Positions 33,419 through 48,074 of a DNA stretch of 64,000 nt are shown here, one piece after another. Position 1 is the stretch's first letter. Every line of letters begins with the position of its first letter. The notes beneath the pieces are model-generated. The model did no database searches and had not been told where the DNA came from. It worked only from the letters and a program-made list of their open reading frames with translations. This DNA comes from Zychaea mexicana. Its lineage: Eukaryota > Mucoromycota > Mucoromycetes > Mucorales > Lichtheimiaceae. The position numbers and the translations under genes are program-made. Where the stretch lies: the NCBI RefSeq assembly GCF_025766255.1, contig NW_026516669.1, positions 620,001 through 684,000 of the forward strand, given 5' to 3'.

Positions 33419-34728
33419 ATTCTCGGATTGATTTCTTTTCAGAAAAAGGTAGTGGAAGATATTGATTCAGAGCAGTGGTATTAGTAGTTCGTTTAAGATG
33501 AACCATATATGAAAGCAAAAGCTTACTGATGATGGTATCGAGATTTTTTGTCCCTTCCCCCCTGTGATTGTCGTCGCTTTAAAGGCTGCGATCAAGTCCC
33601 ATGTTACCGGTATCTCTTTCTCTTTTTCTGTATCCATCAACTTTACATAATACGCATCTATTCACATGGACTGTTTGAAAACACGCGATTTCAGTGATGA
33701 TAAAGACGTGTAACATTATGTTCCTAATCTACCACTGACATGTGTGGCATTATGTTGTCTTCGTCGTGGTCGTTGTTTTCATCGGCGAAAGCAAGCAAAG
33801 TTGCAAAGGCAGAGCATAAACAGTTTGGGTTAGCCTTATATAACACCGTGCCAGTCCGCTAGTTAAGGATTTAACCTGGATCATGGCGCGTAGTTGTTCT
33901 ACGCCACTCAAAGTGCATGCGTGTGCCCCTGCTTCGTATGAAGAGCCTATCGACATATCTCTTGATATTGTACACTTTTACACTTCTCCTTCATATCATA
34001 TAAGAAGCAGAGGAGTCTATTACATACTGTTTGCGTTTTTGAGTATCAGTCAATAGAACGCACCCACTTCTTGAATCCCTACATATGTAAAAGTGCAACA
34101 TTGGTGACATCGCATGGATTTTAGACGTAGCTGCATATTGGTTACGTGAGGTCATCTGAGTAAAAGAGAGAGCTACTAGTAATTTGCTTTTATTACCAAC
34201 AGCATCTCATCATCACTTACTGTATCAGCTGCATTATAAATAGTGCCACGTCAGGTCATATGTTGCGGGTTTTCCTTTCTTTGATATGATAGCACTTTGA
34301 GCAATTGTTATTTCCATCAATATCGGTATGAGATCTATGCCATTGATATCTTGAGAAAACTAGTGCAGACGCTTACTTGTATACTTTCTGATTATGTCAC
34401 ATATCATGCATTACCAAATCACTACAGTATGCAGAATAGAACATTATCTGTGCACTACTCAACGTAGGGTAGTATGTAGTGATGTACGTCGTAAACAAGT
34501 AGTAAAAAAACCTGTTTAAAAGTACTCTTATGCAGAAGCAAACTCAACATAAAGTGTTGTGTGCTGGGAAAAGCGAAAAGGATCGACGTGTTACACAGCC
34601 AATGCGGGGAGGCAAAAAGGGACTTTCTTTAAAAGGTTGAAGTGATGAAGGTGCGCTATACTTTCTCTCCTTCTTTCTCCCTTCTTACTTCACACACCCA
34701 CACGCACGCGCACCCAACGAGTAGCTCC
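33419..34728. other. Intergenic upstream of the aldehyde dehydrogenase
   Basis: No gene was recognised. Short frames such as 33750-33956 on the minus strand carry no motif. The last 100 bp before the ATG is rich in C/T and CAC repeats. Confidence 0.5.
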
Positions 34729-37237
34729 ATGGTAGAATTCACTCCTGTCGAAAAGATTCCGGGCGTTGTGCAGGAACTCCGAAAGACCTTCGATGAAGGT
34801 TGGTCATTATTGTCGTGGGCGTCTGTCGTATACTATATATGCACCAACTCGCCAAAGAAAAACTGTGATTGTATTCAAATTGATATACATACTTTTGAAT
34901 AGGCATTACCAAGGACTTGGCTTTTCGCAAGCAACAGCTGGAAAAAATGCTACTCTTTTTGGACGAAAATTCAAAGCAGATAGAACAAGCTCTGTTCAAG
35001 GACTTGCACAAACCCTCAATTGAAAGCGTCACTGCAGAAATTGCTCCAATTGTGGATGAATGCAAGTACATGATCAAGGTATGGCTCAAGTGCATTGCCA
35101 GACGAACATGTACCTTTATAAAAAGAATGCTGCTGCTGCTCATTCCCCAACCCCAACCTTTTTTTTCCCTGTGCCGGGCTTAACTTTCTTTTCTATTCCA
35201 GAATCTCGAACGTTTGGCGAAACCTTCACACCCAAAGAAGCGCTTTGCATTGAATGCGTCCGACAAGACGTATATTCGCAAAGAGCCCAAGGGTGTGGCG
35301 TTGATCATTGGTACGCATAGTAATTAAAAAAGATATAGAGAAAAGGGATATGTGCGTAGTGTGAGAAGGCATACAATGCAATTTCGGTAAAACTCACGGA
35401 AATAAAATGGTAAATGATAGGCGCGTGGAATTATCCTGTTTGTATACTCTCCAAAGCATCTATCGCTGCTACTTTTTTCTATAATGCTATGTGTTGTCTT
35501 GACGCGCATTTTATCATAGGTTCATTTGTTGCTTTTACCCGTGGTTGGTGCAATCGCCGCAGGTAACTGCGCTGTTATTAAGCCCTCAGAAGTGGCCGAA
35601 CACACGAACGAGCTGATGGAAAAGGCGTTGCCCAAGTATCTCGACCCATGTGCATATGCTGTAGTGAGTGCCGGTGTTGTAGAAACAACAGCATTGTTAG
35701 GTAACCTTCAATTTTCCTTTTCTGTAACTAACCTTTTACACTATATAAAGAAACGCATCAACTGATCACTTACCGCGAATGTGTGAACTTTTCAAAACAA
35801 TAGAGCAGAGATTCGATCATATCTTTTACACTGGCAATGGCGCTGTTGGAAGAATTGTCATGACGGCTGCTGCGAAGCATCTTACCCCCGTCACTTTGGA
35901 ACTAGGTGGTAAATCGCCAGCCATAGTCACCGATACTGCCGATATTGAGCTGACCGCCCACCGTTTACTATGGGGAAAGCTGTACAACACTGGTCAGGTA
36001 AAACTACACATCTTCCCACTACGTCTAGAACGCGAAAATTATATGACAAAAACGAGTTATAAACTTTACTAAACACGAAATGCGAACTAGACTTGCGTTG
36101 CACCTGACTATGTGCTCGTCGCACAAGAGAAACAAGAAGCACTGATTGCAGCTTTCCGCAAAACTGTCCAAGAGTTTTTTGGTAAAAACGCACAGGAATC
36201 CGATTCCTATGGTCGTATCATCAATCAGCGTCAATTTGACCGTCTTCAGAGAATTCTGGATGGTATTGCTAGTGACAAGATTGTGGTCGGTGGTCAAACA
36301 GACAGAGAGAATTTGTTTGTGGCCCCTACAATTGTTAGTCCTGTGCAAGCGGATGACCCCCATCTCATGCAGGATGAAATCTTTGGTAGAAAAGAACTCA
36401 GCTTCCCATCCGTAATATACTCAAGAAACGCGTGTAATAACTAAACTATGGACTTTTCATGATAGGTCCTATACTCCCAATCATTGCTGTAAAAGATCTC
36501 AAAGAAGCGGTGGATATAGTCAACAGCAAGTCAGTAATACACAGCGTCGATTGCTAATTGGGCTAAAACTTACCTTATATAAATTGTATATATAGGGACA
36601 AACCTTTGGCTATGTACATCTTTGCTGGCAAGAGCAGCGATTACAACTACAGTAAGTGATACGCATAGAATCAGATGAGGATAAGGTTTTACTAAATAGT
36701 ACATTTCTCTTGGGGTTTTAGTCATGGACAAGACCAACTCTGGTGGTACACTCGTCAACGACACATTGATGCACTTGGTTCGTATTACTATACTACCAAA
36801 AGAAACCCCAGCTAAGAAGAATTGCTACGCGTGTACTGACCATTATGCTTTAGCAAGAAATGTCTTTGCCATTCGGTGGTATTGGCCCATCGGGCATGGG
36901 TATGTTGTTTAGATCATAAATGAGTACATGCATGTCTGCGGTATTTTATTCTTATTTTCGCTCTTTACCTCACTTAGGAAGTTATCATGGTGATCGCTCG
37001 TTTGACACATTCACTCATGAACGCTCTACGATGATCAAATCCACTTCACTTGAAGCTGTCAACCAGGCAAGATACCCGCCTTATAGCGATTCAAAAAAGC
37101 AGCTCATGTCCGTCCTCGTGTTCGGTCTACCATCTGCTGCAGGTGCAAAGATCAAGGCTATCACCACTGTCTTTGGTGCTGCTTGGGATATCTTTTTCTC
37201 TAGTAGCAAACAAAACAATCAAGATAGCAAACTGTAA
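34729..37237 (+). CDS. Fatty aldehyde dehydrogenase, ALDH3 type (Hfd1-like), nine or so introns
   Basis: ALDH3 enzymes oxidise fatty and aromatic aldehydes to acids with NAD(P)+, often on ER, lipid-droplet or mitochondrial membranes. The ATG is 34729 ([14 protein letters not shown]). Exons read in order: [44 protein letters not shown] (joined across a 90 bp intron to [16 protein letters not shown]); [27 protein letters not shown]. Catalytic Glu lies in [13 protein letters not shown] (~35900). The catalytic Cys is in [14 protein letters not shown], with its TGC at 36094-36096 just after an intron. Later come [34 protein letters not shown] (~36870) and a family-typical end, [20 protein letters not shown] hydrophobic C-terminal stretch ([20 protein letters not shown]) may anchor it. 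It appears intact; stop is at 37235-37237. Confidence 0.93.
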
Positions 37238-37505
37238 GAGAGTGAAGAAGAAATGTGACATGATTATGATGGTGATAAATCCTTTAGTAAATAACCGAAC
37301 CTCTTGTCGGCATGATTGTCCAACCCAACTCCTCCAGATTTCTTTTTAAATTTATCTTCATCTTATATCATACTATTATCATCAGTGGTAGCAGTGGCAG
37401 TGCTCTCAGTAGTATTCTGATTAGTATGTATATTGTTTTTTCTAATCAATACCTCTATATGGCTTTTTAATATAACTGATATATACATATACAATGTTGT
37501 GTGCT

Positions 37506-39231
37506 CTATTTTCCTATACAAAATTGACTAAATAGTGCATCCAGCACATCTTCCACATCGACGCGTCCAGTAATTCTACCCAGTGCATTCGCTGCTTGAC
37601 GCAGTTCCTCTGCGCCCAGAACCACCTCTTCTGCAGGCAGTTCTAAATACTGTTCCAATGCAGCCACACAGTCTTGCAAGTGCTGCCGATGACGCGCCTG
37701 TGTGATCAACGCTGGATTCGCTAATGCATCATCGAACGTTGATTTCAAGACGCCAATCATATCATTTAAAAAGCAATCCACGCCTTGCCCTGTCTTGCAG
37801 CTCAACGTCCAAATTTTTTGAACGCCTGCTTGATGCAATTGTTCTTTTACTTGCTTCTCCACTGTGGTAGAGGCCACGTCTTGCTTGGTTAATATCACAA
37901 AGGTGCTTGGGTCCAGTACCTGCTGGACAATTGGTTCAATTTCATTTTTTGTGAGTGGTAGTAAGCAAATCTTGATGTCTGCCAAATCCATACTGTTAAC
38001 AGATAATGTCGATCTGTTAGGTCTTTTCCGAGTATGGTAGATTTTCAAATCGAAAAGTTTACCGTGACATTGCCCGTTTTACACCTTCCATTTCGATCGC
38101 ATCGTCTGATTTTCGTAGGCCTGCAGTGTCGCTGATAATGACTGGGTATCCACCAAGATTTAAGGTAACTTCGACAATGTCGCGCGTGGTACCAGGCTGA
38201 TCGGATACGATTGCTGCTTCTCTTTTGGCTATTCGATTATATGTTAGCGCACTCCCCTGACCCGAAATGAGTCGGTTAAAGTAAGATTTTATCATTTTAC
38301 CTAAGAAATTGAGCAATGTACTTTTGCCAGCATTTGGTGGACCAACAATCGCTACACGTACACCACTGCGTACTATCTCTCCAACGCGACTGTCGTTGAG
38401 ATGACTCTGTATTGCGTTCTTCAAGTCCATCACATCCTCGGAAACTGTAATATCACATCGCATCTTTAGCAAATAAAATCGGTTTTGCTGCGAAAAAGGA
38501 AAGGATTGTTGGGCTTCTCCTCACCCTGGTCTAATACACCATCTTCAATATGCTCATCCTCGCCAAAGTCAATCACAGCTTCTGTTACTGCCATGCACTT
38601 GATGATTTTGCTTCGCCATTCTTCGTAAGGCTTCCTTAATCCACCTTCTGCCTGTCTCAGTGCCAGCTGTCGTTGAGCTTCTGTTTCCGCATTCAGCAGA
38701 TCCGCCAGACCTTCTATTTCAGTCAAATCCAGCTTGTCGTTGTCAAATGCTCGTTTTGAAAACTCGCCTTGTTCGGCGAGTCGAAACTTGTCCAAAGAGC
38801 CAAGCGCGTCAAGCATACTGCGTACCACTGCGTTTCCACCATGAACATGGAACTCGACGGAATCTTCACCAGTAAAGCTATGTGGACCTGTCAACGACAA
38901 CAACAGCAGCATCGTACATCAATATTAGCTTGTATCTATAATTTGAACTTTGCTCATCATTATCTGATAGTTGTCCCCAACATCCCCTTTATGTATACAC
39001 TTCGTTACCAGGAAACCACAAAACAAGACCACGATCCAATAGAGTGCCCTTGACAGGATGCCGTATTCGTCGAAAATATGCTTGACGTGGTGTGAGCGTG
39101 CCTCGAACCGTCGCTGTTAAAGCCTGTTTGGCTTGCGGTCCGGACACACGAATGACCGCAACACCTGCTTTCCCTGGCGCACTCGAAAGGGCATAAATCG
39201 TACTATTAGATCGCATAAACGATCGTAACAT
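37506..39231 (-). CDS. MSS1: Mitochondrial tRNA-modification GTPase (MnmE / MSS1 / GTPBP3)
   Basis: With its partner Mto1/GidA this GTPase modifies the wobble uridine of certain mitochondrial tRNAs. The start is 39231 ([15 protein letters not shown]), a short Ser/Arg-rich presequence leading into the N-terminal tetrahydrofolate-binding domain ([14 protein letters not shown]; then [16 protein letters not shown]). The helical domain includes [20 protein letters not shown]. The G domain has G1 GPPNAGKST (~38330), the switch QPGTTRD, G3 DTAGLRKS and G4 TKQD. A ~70 bp intron sits after LLNFL. The protein ends in FCIGK; C-(I/L/V)-G-K is the invariant MnmE tail with its functional Cys. At least four introns are present. 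It starts 145 bp from the divergent EngB-type gene. Confidence 0.95.
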
Positions 39232-39376
39232 GGTGTTTTCGATTGATTGCTATGGTTGATATGAAGCTGGAGAGAAAAGAGAAAAATTAATAAAAGAGAA
39301 GGGCGGCGACGTTATTATTTTCGGGATCTTTTTCCCTTTCACTTTTTTTTTATATCAAAATTAGATCTGTCAATTA
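39232..39376. promoter_or_regulatory. Bidirectional promoter between two organellar GTPase genes
   Basis: Only 145 bp separate the start codons of MSS1 (minus) and the EngB-type gene (plus). The gap includes an A/G-rich half and a T-rich half with TTTTTTTTATATC (~39345-39357). Shared regulation of the two genes is an inference from this geometry. Confidence 0.55.
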
Positions 39377-40490
<1,114 letters not shown>

Positions 40491-40767
40491 TAAAGTAAAA
40501 AACTATTGTTTCAAGCATATTATAGATGAAGAGCCTGTGTGCAATAAAGTGAGAAAGTGGTGATGAACTATAGCTAAAAACAATGGTTGAATGAGGAAGA
40601 GGAAGTCTATCATAAAGTGCTTATTGCTAGTAGTAATAGATGGAATATTTTATACGTTCATAGGATGACCATAGAATATATGTAAGGAGAAGAAGAAGGC
40701 ATGCATGTTTAGATATATTGAGGTTGTAAAAGATACAATTAATCTGAACCAGCAGAGAGAATGCTTT

Positions 40768-42635
40768 TTAACGTTCAGTCGGGTTTTTGGGCTGTGTCCT
40801 TTTATAAGAAGGCAGACGCTGCAGATAGGGAAGATGCGTCACCAAGGGAGCACCGGTGGTATCACTGCTGCTTGATCGATGGACTTGATGGGCATGAGGA
40901 TAGTGTTGGTGATAGTCGTAATAATGATGCTGAGCAGTTGGAGGCTGCTGCGGTGACGAAGCAAGCTGCATCATTGCAACAGCAGCATCCACTTCACCGA
41001 TATCGTTGTTGTTGGCGTTCATGATGTTTCGGATGGGCGGCAGGCGGATACCGCCGGATGATTGTGGCGTTGTGATCATATCATCATCCTGCTCTGACAT
41101 GCGTCGATGGTCGTCAAGTGGCGGCGTTGTATTACGATGGATTGAAAAAGACGAGGGCCGTCGAGCTGGTGTCGTTGTTTGAAGTGGAGGCAATTGCGCC
41201 GTCGTATCTATGTTGAGTCGTCGAGGTGCTTTATAGGGTGGTTGTTGTGGAAGTGCTGTTAGATGCTGGTAGTGCAGTGAATTACTGCTTGTAGCAGTTG
41301 TAGCAGACAACGGTGGCATTGTTGCTAATTGGGATGCAGCACCAGGAGGAGGAGGAAGAGGTGGAGGAGGAGGTTGTCGTGATGATGATTCAGCAAGGAA
41401 TTGCTGTTGCTGATAAGGATGGTAATGTGATAGCAGTCGAGATGATGGCCAGTACCAACTAACAGATGTGGTTGGCGGTGAATGGTGCGGTGATTGTTGG
41501 AGCTTTCCAACGCTGCTGTTTTCGCTACTCACAGTATCATTGTCGTCATAGACAGTAGACATTTTACGTTTCCGTGATCCAACCCTAGTAAAGATATTTA
41601 ATTCATTCAATCATCAACGCAGTTGCTAAGCTTATCTTACATTTGCACACGGTGCTCTTTCCGAATTCGAAGTCGTACGCCTTGGTCAGAGAATGTGCGT
41701 GAAAGGAAAGTCGATTCGAGCATGCCCGGGAATGTTTTTGAAGAATATACCGTAAATACATCAGAATAAATTGATTTCAGACTGACAGCTCCCTGACTGA
41801 TTATAATTGTTGGTGTTATAATTGATTTGAAAGTTGACAAGTCGCGGCGTTATTAAACGTGAATAATCCAAAAGGGGGTCTCTCACACTCTGATAAACGT
41901 ATAGTGACAGCTCTTATGTTGTTATGATACACAGAAATACTGTAGGTACGTACGTAGTGATTTCAAACAAGGTAAACTGCAAGCGAAATTGTCCCTCCAT
42001 CCGTATCGACAAGTCGCCAAAAACAAAAAAGCCTCCATCTACATGAAAAAACAAGCCGTTTATTATATCTTTCTTTTCGCTTTAAAAGTGGTTGTTTTGT
42101 GTATGTAAGATAAACCAATGCACAAGTCTGTTATGCTAGTGGAAACACACATACCATTGTTGTCGTAGTCTTTGAGTTTGTGCATGGAAGAAACCATCTG
42201 TCCTGCAAGACCACCAATGCATGAATTATCTGCTAAATTGGGTCGGACCAGGGTTGCTCCCATGAAGAAATATGGATTTTGCAGGAAATCCCTATAGTGC
42301 GAAAGATTTTTTTAATGAGTATAAACGCAAAATGTATAGATGCCAGTTTTTCTCGTGTATGTGTAGATATTATCCATGGACACTTGCTGAGTTTCTCGAA
42401 GTGTTGCACCTTCCAACTTGATTTGTAGTACAGGTGGTGGATCTACAGGTCGACGATCTCGTTCGTTTGTCGTACTTGTACGAGTTTGGATAGGCTGTTG
42501 TCGCATTGTCAATGAAAACCGACTAGTATAATAAGGAAAGTTTATTAACTTATTCATGGTGGAAATTTGTCGATGAAAAAGCGCTGATGCTGAGTAGGGG
42601 TGTGGTACCTTGGTAGCGTTGGCAAATGAGAGCAT
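40768..42635 (-). CDS. Velvet-domain transcriptional regulator (VosA/VelB/VelC type)
   Basis: Velvet proteins bind DNA through an NF-kB-like fold and control sporulation, development and secondary metabolism. The chosen start is 42635 ([10 protein letters not shown]). The domain runs over several exons: [28 protein letters not shown] (~42500-42420); [15 protein letters not shown] and [14 protein letters not shown] (42290-42165); [19 protein letters not shown] (~42040-41985). Last is [20 protein letters not shown] with [20 protein letters not shown] (41760-41645), the signature velvet ending. Exon borders between the first two blocks are not resolved. The final exon (41610-40768) is a ~275-residue Pro/Ser/Gln/His-rich tail beginning with basic GSRKRKMST, a possible nuclear signal. 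Which velvet subfamily it belongs to cannot be settled by eye. Confidence 0.9.
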
Positions 42636-45126
42636 GCGGCGATGTATTCATAGCTGTGTAAGGTAGAGCTTCTTGTTGCTGCTGTTGACATTTAAGTAGT
42701 TTGAAAGTAATGTAGTACTAGTAATGACAGTAGTGCTACTGTTAATCTAAAAAAGAGAAGAAGAAAGAGTGACAAGCAGAAAAAAGAGAGAGTGATCGGT
42801 TATGGCGCCGGATACAGCAACGGCTTTAATTATGTTGTCGCTCTTTTTTCTAATCTCTTCTATACTGTGCTCAGCAACGAAGCAAGAAAACCATCATTTG
42901 TAAAGCGTGTTTGCAATGAAAATAACAGCAATAGCATTGAAAGGCACATTATTCACTTGTACAACATGTCCTACTTACGTACTTGCAAGTACAGCATATG
43001 CGCAAAAAGGTATGAAAATCTGTCGCCAATTGCTAAAAGAGGGAAAAAAGTATTTTGCGGGCAGAGTCTCGGTAGATGCTTTCAATATAAACCGAAACCG
43101 GTGATTAAGACCGACGTACAGTGATTGCCTTTTTTTTGCGTTGTCCTTCATTAACTCGCCAATCCTCATGAAATTATGTCGTTTGTGTAGAATATCGTCG
43201 ATGGATTTGTAGAACCATCCCAATCCGTTGTTTTTGTCTCTCTCCCTTTCAACGGCAAGTCATTCTCCTAACAGAAAAGTACTCGACAATTCAGAAAGCA
43301 GTGTCTGCATACAGGCTCATATACGTTATACTTGATGACTAGATGAATAAAGGAAATATTTGGAGAGGAATAAAACAATCTAACGTGTATAATGTATCAT
43401 TAAGTGCTTGAAATATCAATATACTTATGCCTACAAGAAAAGCACGCGTGAGGTTAGTATTATATGTAGCTGACCCAGCCATTATGATACCTGATCCATA
43501 GCACAGTACTAGCCAGATGGTTGTTGCTGATGATGAGGTGGGAAAAGAGGGAAGAAGGGGGCGATGAAACCGGGAAAAGATATGCGTGTTGGCGTACCTG
43601 GATTATCACCTGCTATCCACTCGATCAGAATATTTTGGGTTGCCCTGGTTTACAAATAACCTTCTGGGACGAAAAAAAATCAAAGCTTTTCTATTTTCTA
43701 CATATTGGTGCTGGTGGTGTCGCAGCAGATTGGTGCCTGATAATGACGACGTTGATAATGACACGGGATAGTTATTCATCCGAAGTTTTCTGCATGAAAA
43801 AGTCACTTGTTTTATCACATCCACGGCTTTGGCTCGGTCCAATCAAAGTAATTTGCCATGCAGTGCGTGAATGCACATAGCAAGGCAGCAACAGCAACAA
43901 TACGTAATGCCAATTGCATCAAGATTGGGGAGGAGAGAGAGAAAAAGATTGAGGGAGATGAACGCAGTAGCGTGCGCCGCATGCATTCTACTTCAATCAT
44001 TAAAGTACACTATTGACAACAACGAGACATTTCTTATGCATATTGTGGCATGGAAATAATTGTATCGTTAAGTATTAAAAAGAACGGATCGTTGCTGTAG
44101 AAAGTATATATTACGTACCAGCTTTTTGCTCTGTGGTATTTTCAAACTTGGTGACAGCAACTATCAGTAGAATGCTGCTGTGATGATGACAGTGACGACT
44201 CATCATAACACTCTAGGCAACTATTAACAACTCTTATATATCCAGCACCCACTATTTTTTTGTTAGTTACATTGTAAGAAATATTAATAAACCATTTTTT
44301 TTCCTATTCCATTACGCGACAAATGAGAAACGACATGTTGCTGTCATAACTGATAAGAAAAAGGTCGTTTCTACCTATCAGTTAGAAGGTTAGGAAACGC
44401 GCGCACTCACATGTGACTCACAGACTTGTTCGTTGCACGTCTATAAAGATATACTCAAGCAAATAGCATCTAATAAAATATCATATTATTTAATGGCCGC
44501 GAAAGTGGGTCTATTATCATACAGGGAACAATATCTAAATTCCATGTGCATGGTTCTATTTCCGCTATTGCCGATCGCTATGGGCTTTAACCACAAAAGA
44601 CCTAAAGATAATTGGCGCCATTATGTAGAGCATGCATACTTATCGGAAGGTTTTATAAATTGATTCATAATCAAGGAAGATACGCTACTAGTTGGATGCC
44701 GTAATCACGTCAATTGGCTATGTGTAAGGTTCATTTATGCCCACTTGATGAAGGAACATTCTTTTTTACGCTCTGCATGTTGTTGTTGATGTTCTCTGAT
44801 GTCAGCAACAGTGCGTCTCTTCTACTGAGTGCGTCTCTTCTACTGAGTGCGTCTCTTTGTTGGTTTATTTTTTGAGAGAATAACTACATGTGCATGGAGG
44901 GTCACTTTTTGACTATAGAGAACTAAGAAAATGTTCTTTGTCTTAGAAAAGCGCGTAACTTTCCCATTAATCCCGATTCCCGCGCATAGAAACCTGCACC
45001 CCCGCCCCTTCTGTTCCGCCCGCTCGCTTTTTCTTTTTTGGCTGCTTTTGTTCATCTTTTGACTGTTTTCATCTCGTCAACAATTACGAGCCCGTCGCCA
45101 CGCTTTCTATAGCAAACGAATCACAA
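42636..45126. other. Gene-poor stretch between velvet and PKA-R genes
   Basis: No recognisable gene in 2.5 kb. Open frames at 42792-43124, 43521-43880 and 44433-44663 have no domain, no partner exons and no signal peptide. Near the right end is an 18 bp tandem repeat (listed separately), followed by the PKA-R promoter. Confidence 0.5.
44811..44857. repeat. 18 bp tandem repeat, 2.6 copies
   Basis: The unit GTGCGTCTCTTCTACTGA is repeated exactly at 44811-44828 and 44829-44846, with a partial third copy to 44857. It is upstream of the PKA regulatory-subunit gene. It has no known function. Confidence 0.85.
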
Positions 45127-46814
45127 ATGACAGTGGAAAACAACTTTTCGTTCTCGTATGCAGATGAATACACGCAACTGCTGACCGAGTTGCACTCGGA
45201 TTACTGCCGAGACCAGCCGGTAGATGTGTTGCAGTACTGTGCGAACTTCTTCAATCGAAAACTCGAAGAACAGCGAACAATGCTTCGCGAACAACAACGA
45301 AGCCCCATGTTTCAAGGTATATAAGCCTAATCCCATCTCACTGGTGCTTTTTTGTTGTTGGGAAAGGGAAGAGAAAAGGGAAACTTGGAAACACGAACAC
45401 GCAAAAACAAGAGGAAGAACATTCAAATTGATTCGCCCTTTGTGTGTGTTCATAGCAAACGAATTCCATCCACTCGCTGGAAACGGCACATCCGATACCC
45501 GCAGTATGCAAGAACACCTTATGGATAGCGACGACCATAGAGAGGAGGAAGATGAGGAAATTGATGATTACGACGACGAGGATTTTGATGACGAAGTACG
45601 GGACAAGTTTACGACAGCACCGCTATCATCGTTGCCACCCACATCGTACAACCGGGACCGACGCACGTCCGTGAGCGCCGAGTCGATGGCACCGACACAT
45701 GGACACGACTTTGTCAAACAGGTCATACCGAAAAGCCAAGATCAATGCCAACGTATCCGGGCGAGCGTGGGCAACAATTTCCTGTTCAAGAACCTGGACG
45801 AAGAACAATACCAAGACGTTGTGAATGCCATGGCGGAAAAGCATGTCGGCACTGGACAGACCATTATTGAACAAGGAGGTGTGGGTGATTACTTTTATGT
45901 GGTTGAGTCCGGCACGTTTGACTGTTACATTAGTAAAGGAGACGACGCACCACCCAACAAGGTGACCAGCTATGAGGCCGGCGGTAGCTTTGGTGAGTTG
46001 GCCCTGATGTATAACGCACCTCGTGCCGCGACTATTTTGGCCACGTCCGATGCGGTCTTGTGGGCACTAGACCGTGTGACCTTTCGCACTATTTTGATGG
46101 AAAACACCTCGAGAAAACGGCGCATGTATGAGGCGTTCCTCGAGGAGGTGCCCCTTCTGAAGTCGCTCGAGCCCTATGAACGACACAAGATTGCCGATGC
46201 TTTGGATACCGTCTACTTTGACCAGGGCGAGAAGGTCATGACCGAAGGAGATGTGGGTGATCGCTTCTATATCATTGAGTCTGGCGATGCTGGCTTTTAT
46301 AAACTCGGTGTCGACGGTACACAGCAGGAAGTCAATGTGCTAGGCAGAGGCAGCTATTTTGGAGGTAAAGTGTTGAGTCAATGCTACTGCTGCAGCTGGC
46401 AGTGGCTGTAGCAGTAGCAGTAGCAGTAGTAATTGTTGTTACGGTCCACTCTTACGGGCCCGTTAACGCCGCCCTATCTCGAAAGCAAACAAGCAAAAAT
46501 AAGCTTAGTTTAGCTTTGATTGGCACGTGGCTCTATTTGAAAACAACAAAACAAAACAAAAGCACAAGAACCCATCTCGGGCTAACGTGCTGTTATGTGT
46601 GCACACACACCTTTTTCTATTTTGTATGACAGAGCTCGCGCTATTAAATGACACACCGCGTGCAGCGACGGTTGTTGCACAGAGCCGCTTGAAGTGCGCC
46701 ACTCTGGGTAAAAAGGCCTTCACTCGTCTCCTGGGTCCAGTGCTGGAGATTCTAAAGCGTAACTCTGAAAACTACCATGCGATTATCAGCCAACAACATC
46801 AAGAACAACGATAG
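45127..46814 (+). CDS. cAMP-dependent protein kinase regulatory subunit
   Basis: This subunit inhibits the PKA catalytic subunit until cAMP binds. Exons 45127-45316, 45456-46364 and 46633-46814 give 426 residues. The N-terminal docking helix ([22 protein letters not shown]) is followed by an acidic linker with long Asp/Glu runs (~residues 85-110). The inhibitor site is [10 protein letters not shown] (RRTS, Ser about 135), a phosphorylatable type II sequence. Two cyclic-nucleotide-binding domains follow. CNB-A has [19 protein letters not shown], a complete phosphate-binding cassette. CNB-B has the cassette split by intron 2: [23 protein letters not shown]. All key Gly, Glu and Arg residues are present in both. 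Both intron phases were checked and keep the frame. Intron 2 carries a GTAGCA repeat (about 46405-46432). Confidence 0.96.
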
Positions 46815-48074
46815 ATCTATATCCCCCACCCTTGTCCCAATCAACTTTCCTATCTTCCCAATGTTTACTACTCTTCTTCTTTATCACAACAGCAACCACA
46901 AAATACTTACACACGCTAAATCTCTCATAAAAATACATTCATCATTCCATCTCCCCACCCAACCACCACAAACCGCACTCCACGAAAAAGGCTAACACTA
47001 AAACAAAAACACCCGTCTACGACCAATTCTTTCTTCTTCTTCTCCTTTCTTACTGTAACTTTTCTTATCATCATCGCAGATTCCTCATGGCTTGGCGTCC
47101 TAGAAACGATGATGATATGAGGTGCCTTGTTTGTTTTTTCTGATTAAAAAAACAATTCTTTCTTTAGACGTTTTATATTACACCGACTGTTATGCAATGC
47201 AGTTATTAAGATGCTTTTTTGATATCTGCGTTGTTGCTGTTGCTGTTGCTGTTGTTGTTACTATTGGAGTAACTAGTGTGTAAAAGTTGCTCTCCTAAAC
47301 CATGCGCGTTCTCTCCTAGCGACATACACCTACTGTATCCAACAACTCCATTCTACAGTACTTGCAATTCAGCAACAGGCTGCATCTATGGACAAAACAT
47401 TGCTACTGCATAGTATATAGTATAGATAGTAATGGAACCATGGTAGTGATGGCGCTGTAACAGTATGTCACACTTAGAAAAAAGAGGGAAGAGATATGAC
47501 GTGCCAGTGTGTAGGGAATAGCTCTGGGTCGCGATTGACCCAGCTCGTTCGCCCCGTGTATATGCAGGGTTCAAGCAAGAATCGTTGGTAAAAATATAAA
47601 AGCCATTTCTCCAGAACCAACGTCTTTGAGAATCGCTTTCCTCGCTTATGATAGAGATGGATAGAATATAACCAGGCCCATAGATCTACTGTTATCTTCC
47701 GTGGTTTCGCCAAATTTCTTCTATGTTGAAGAGAATCATCAGTCAAGTGCAAAAAAGAAAGGTTTGCATTTCAAGTATAGAGGTTAAGGGGTGGAATGGC
47801 TGCTACAGCAGAAAAGCGATATGTACAACCCAACTCCGGCCGCATAATGGTCCATCGTCGTTGACTATCCCTCTACTCTGCACCTTCCCCCTCTCCCCTT
47901 CCTACCCTTCTTTTCTCTCCGTCCCCTTCTTTCTTATGGTGGGTTAGGCAAAGAAACTCAAAGTCTCAGGGGCTGTTTGGATCTCTCTGTCTCTGTCTCT
48001 CTTTCCTTCTTCCCTTTTTTACCTTCTTTTCACTTTCTTACTCTTTCTTCTTCATTTTCTTTTGCTAACAAAAT
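46815..48074. other. Intergenic between PKA-R and septin
   Basis: No gene was found. Contents are a CTT repeat (about 47029-47045), a TTGCTG-type repeat (47228-47259), and a long C/T-rich tract (about 47980-48060) running almost to the septin ATG. Such pyrimidine tracts are commonly found directly upstream of highly transcribed fungal genes. Confidence 0.5.

Noticed and set aside
43521..43880. 119-codon plus-strand frame with a hydrophobic centre
   Set aside because: No signal peptide or domain. Overlapping frames on both strands are equally open, typical of non-coding DNA here.
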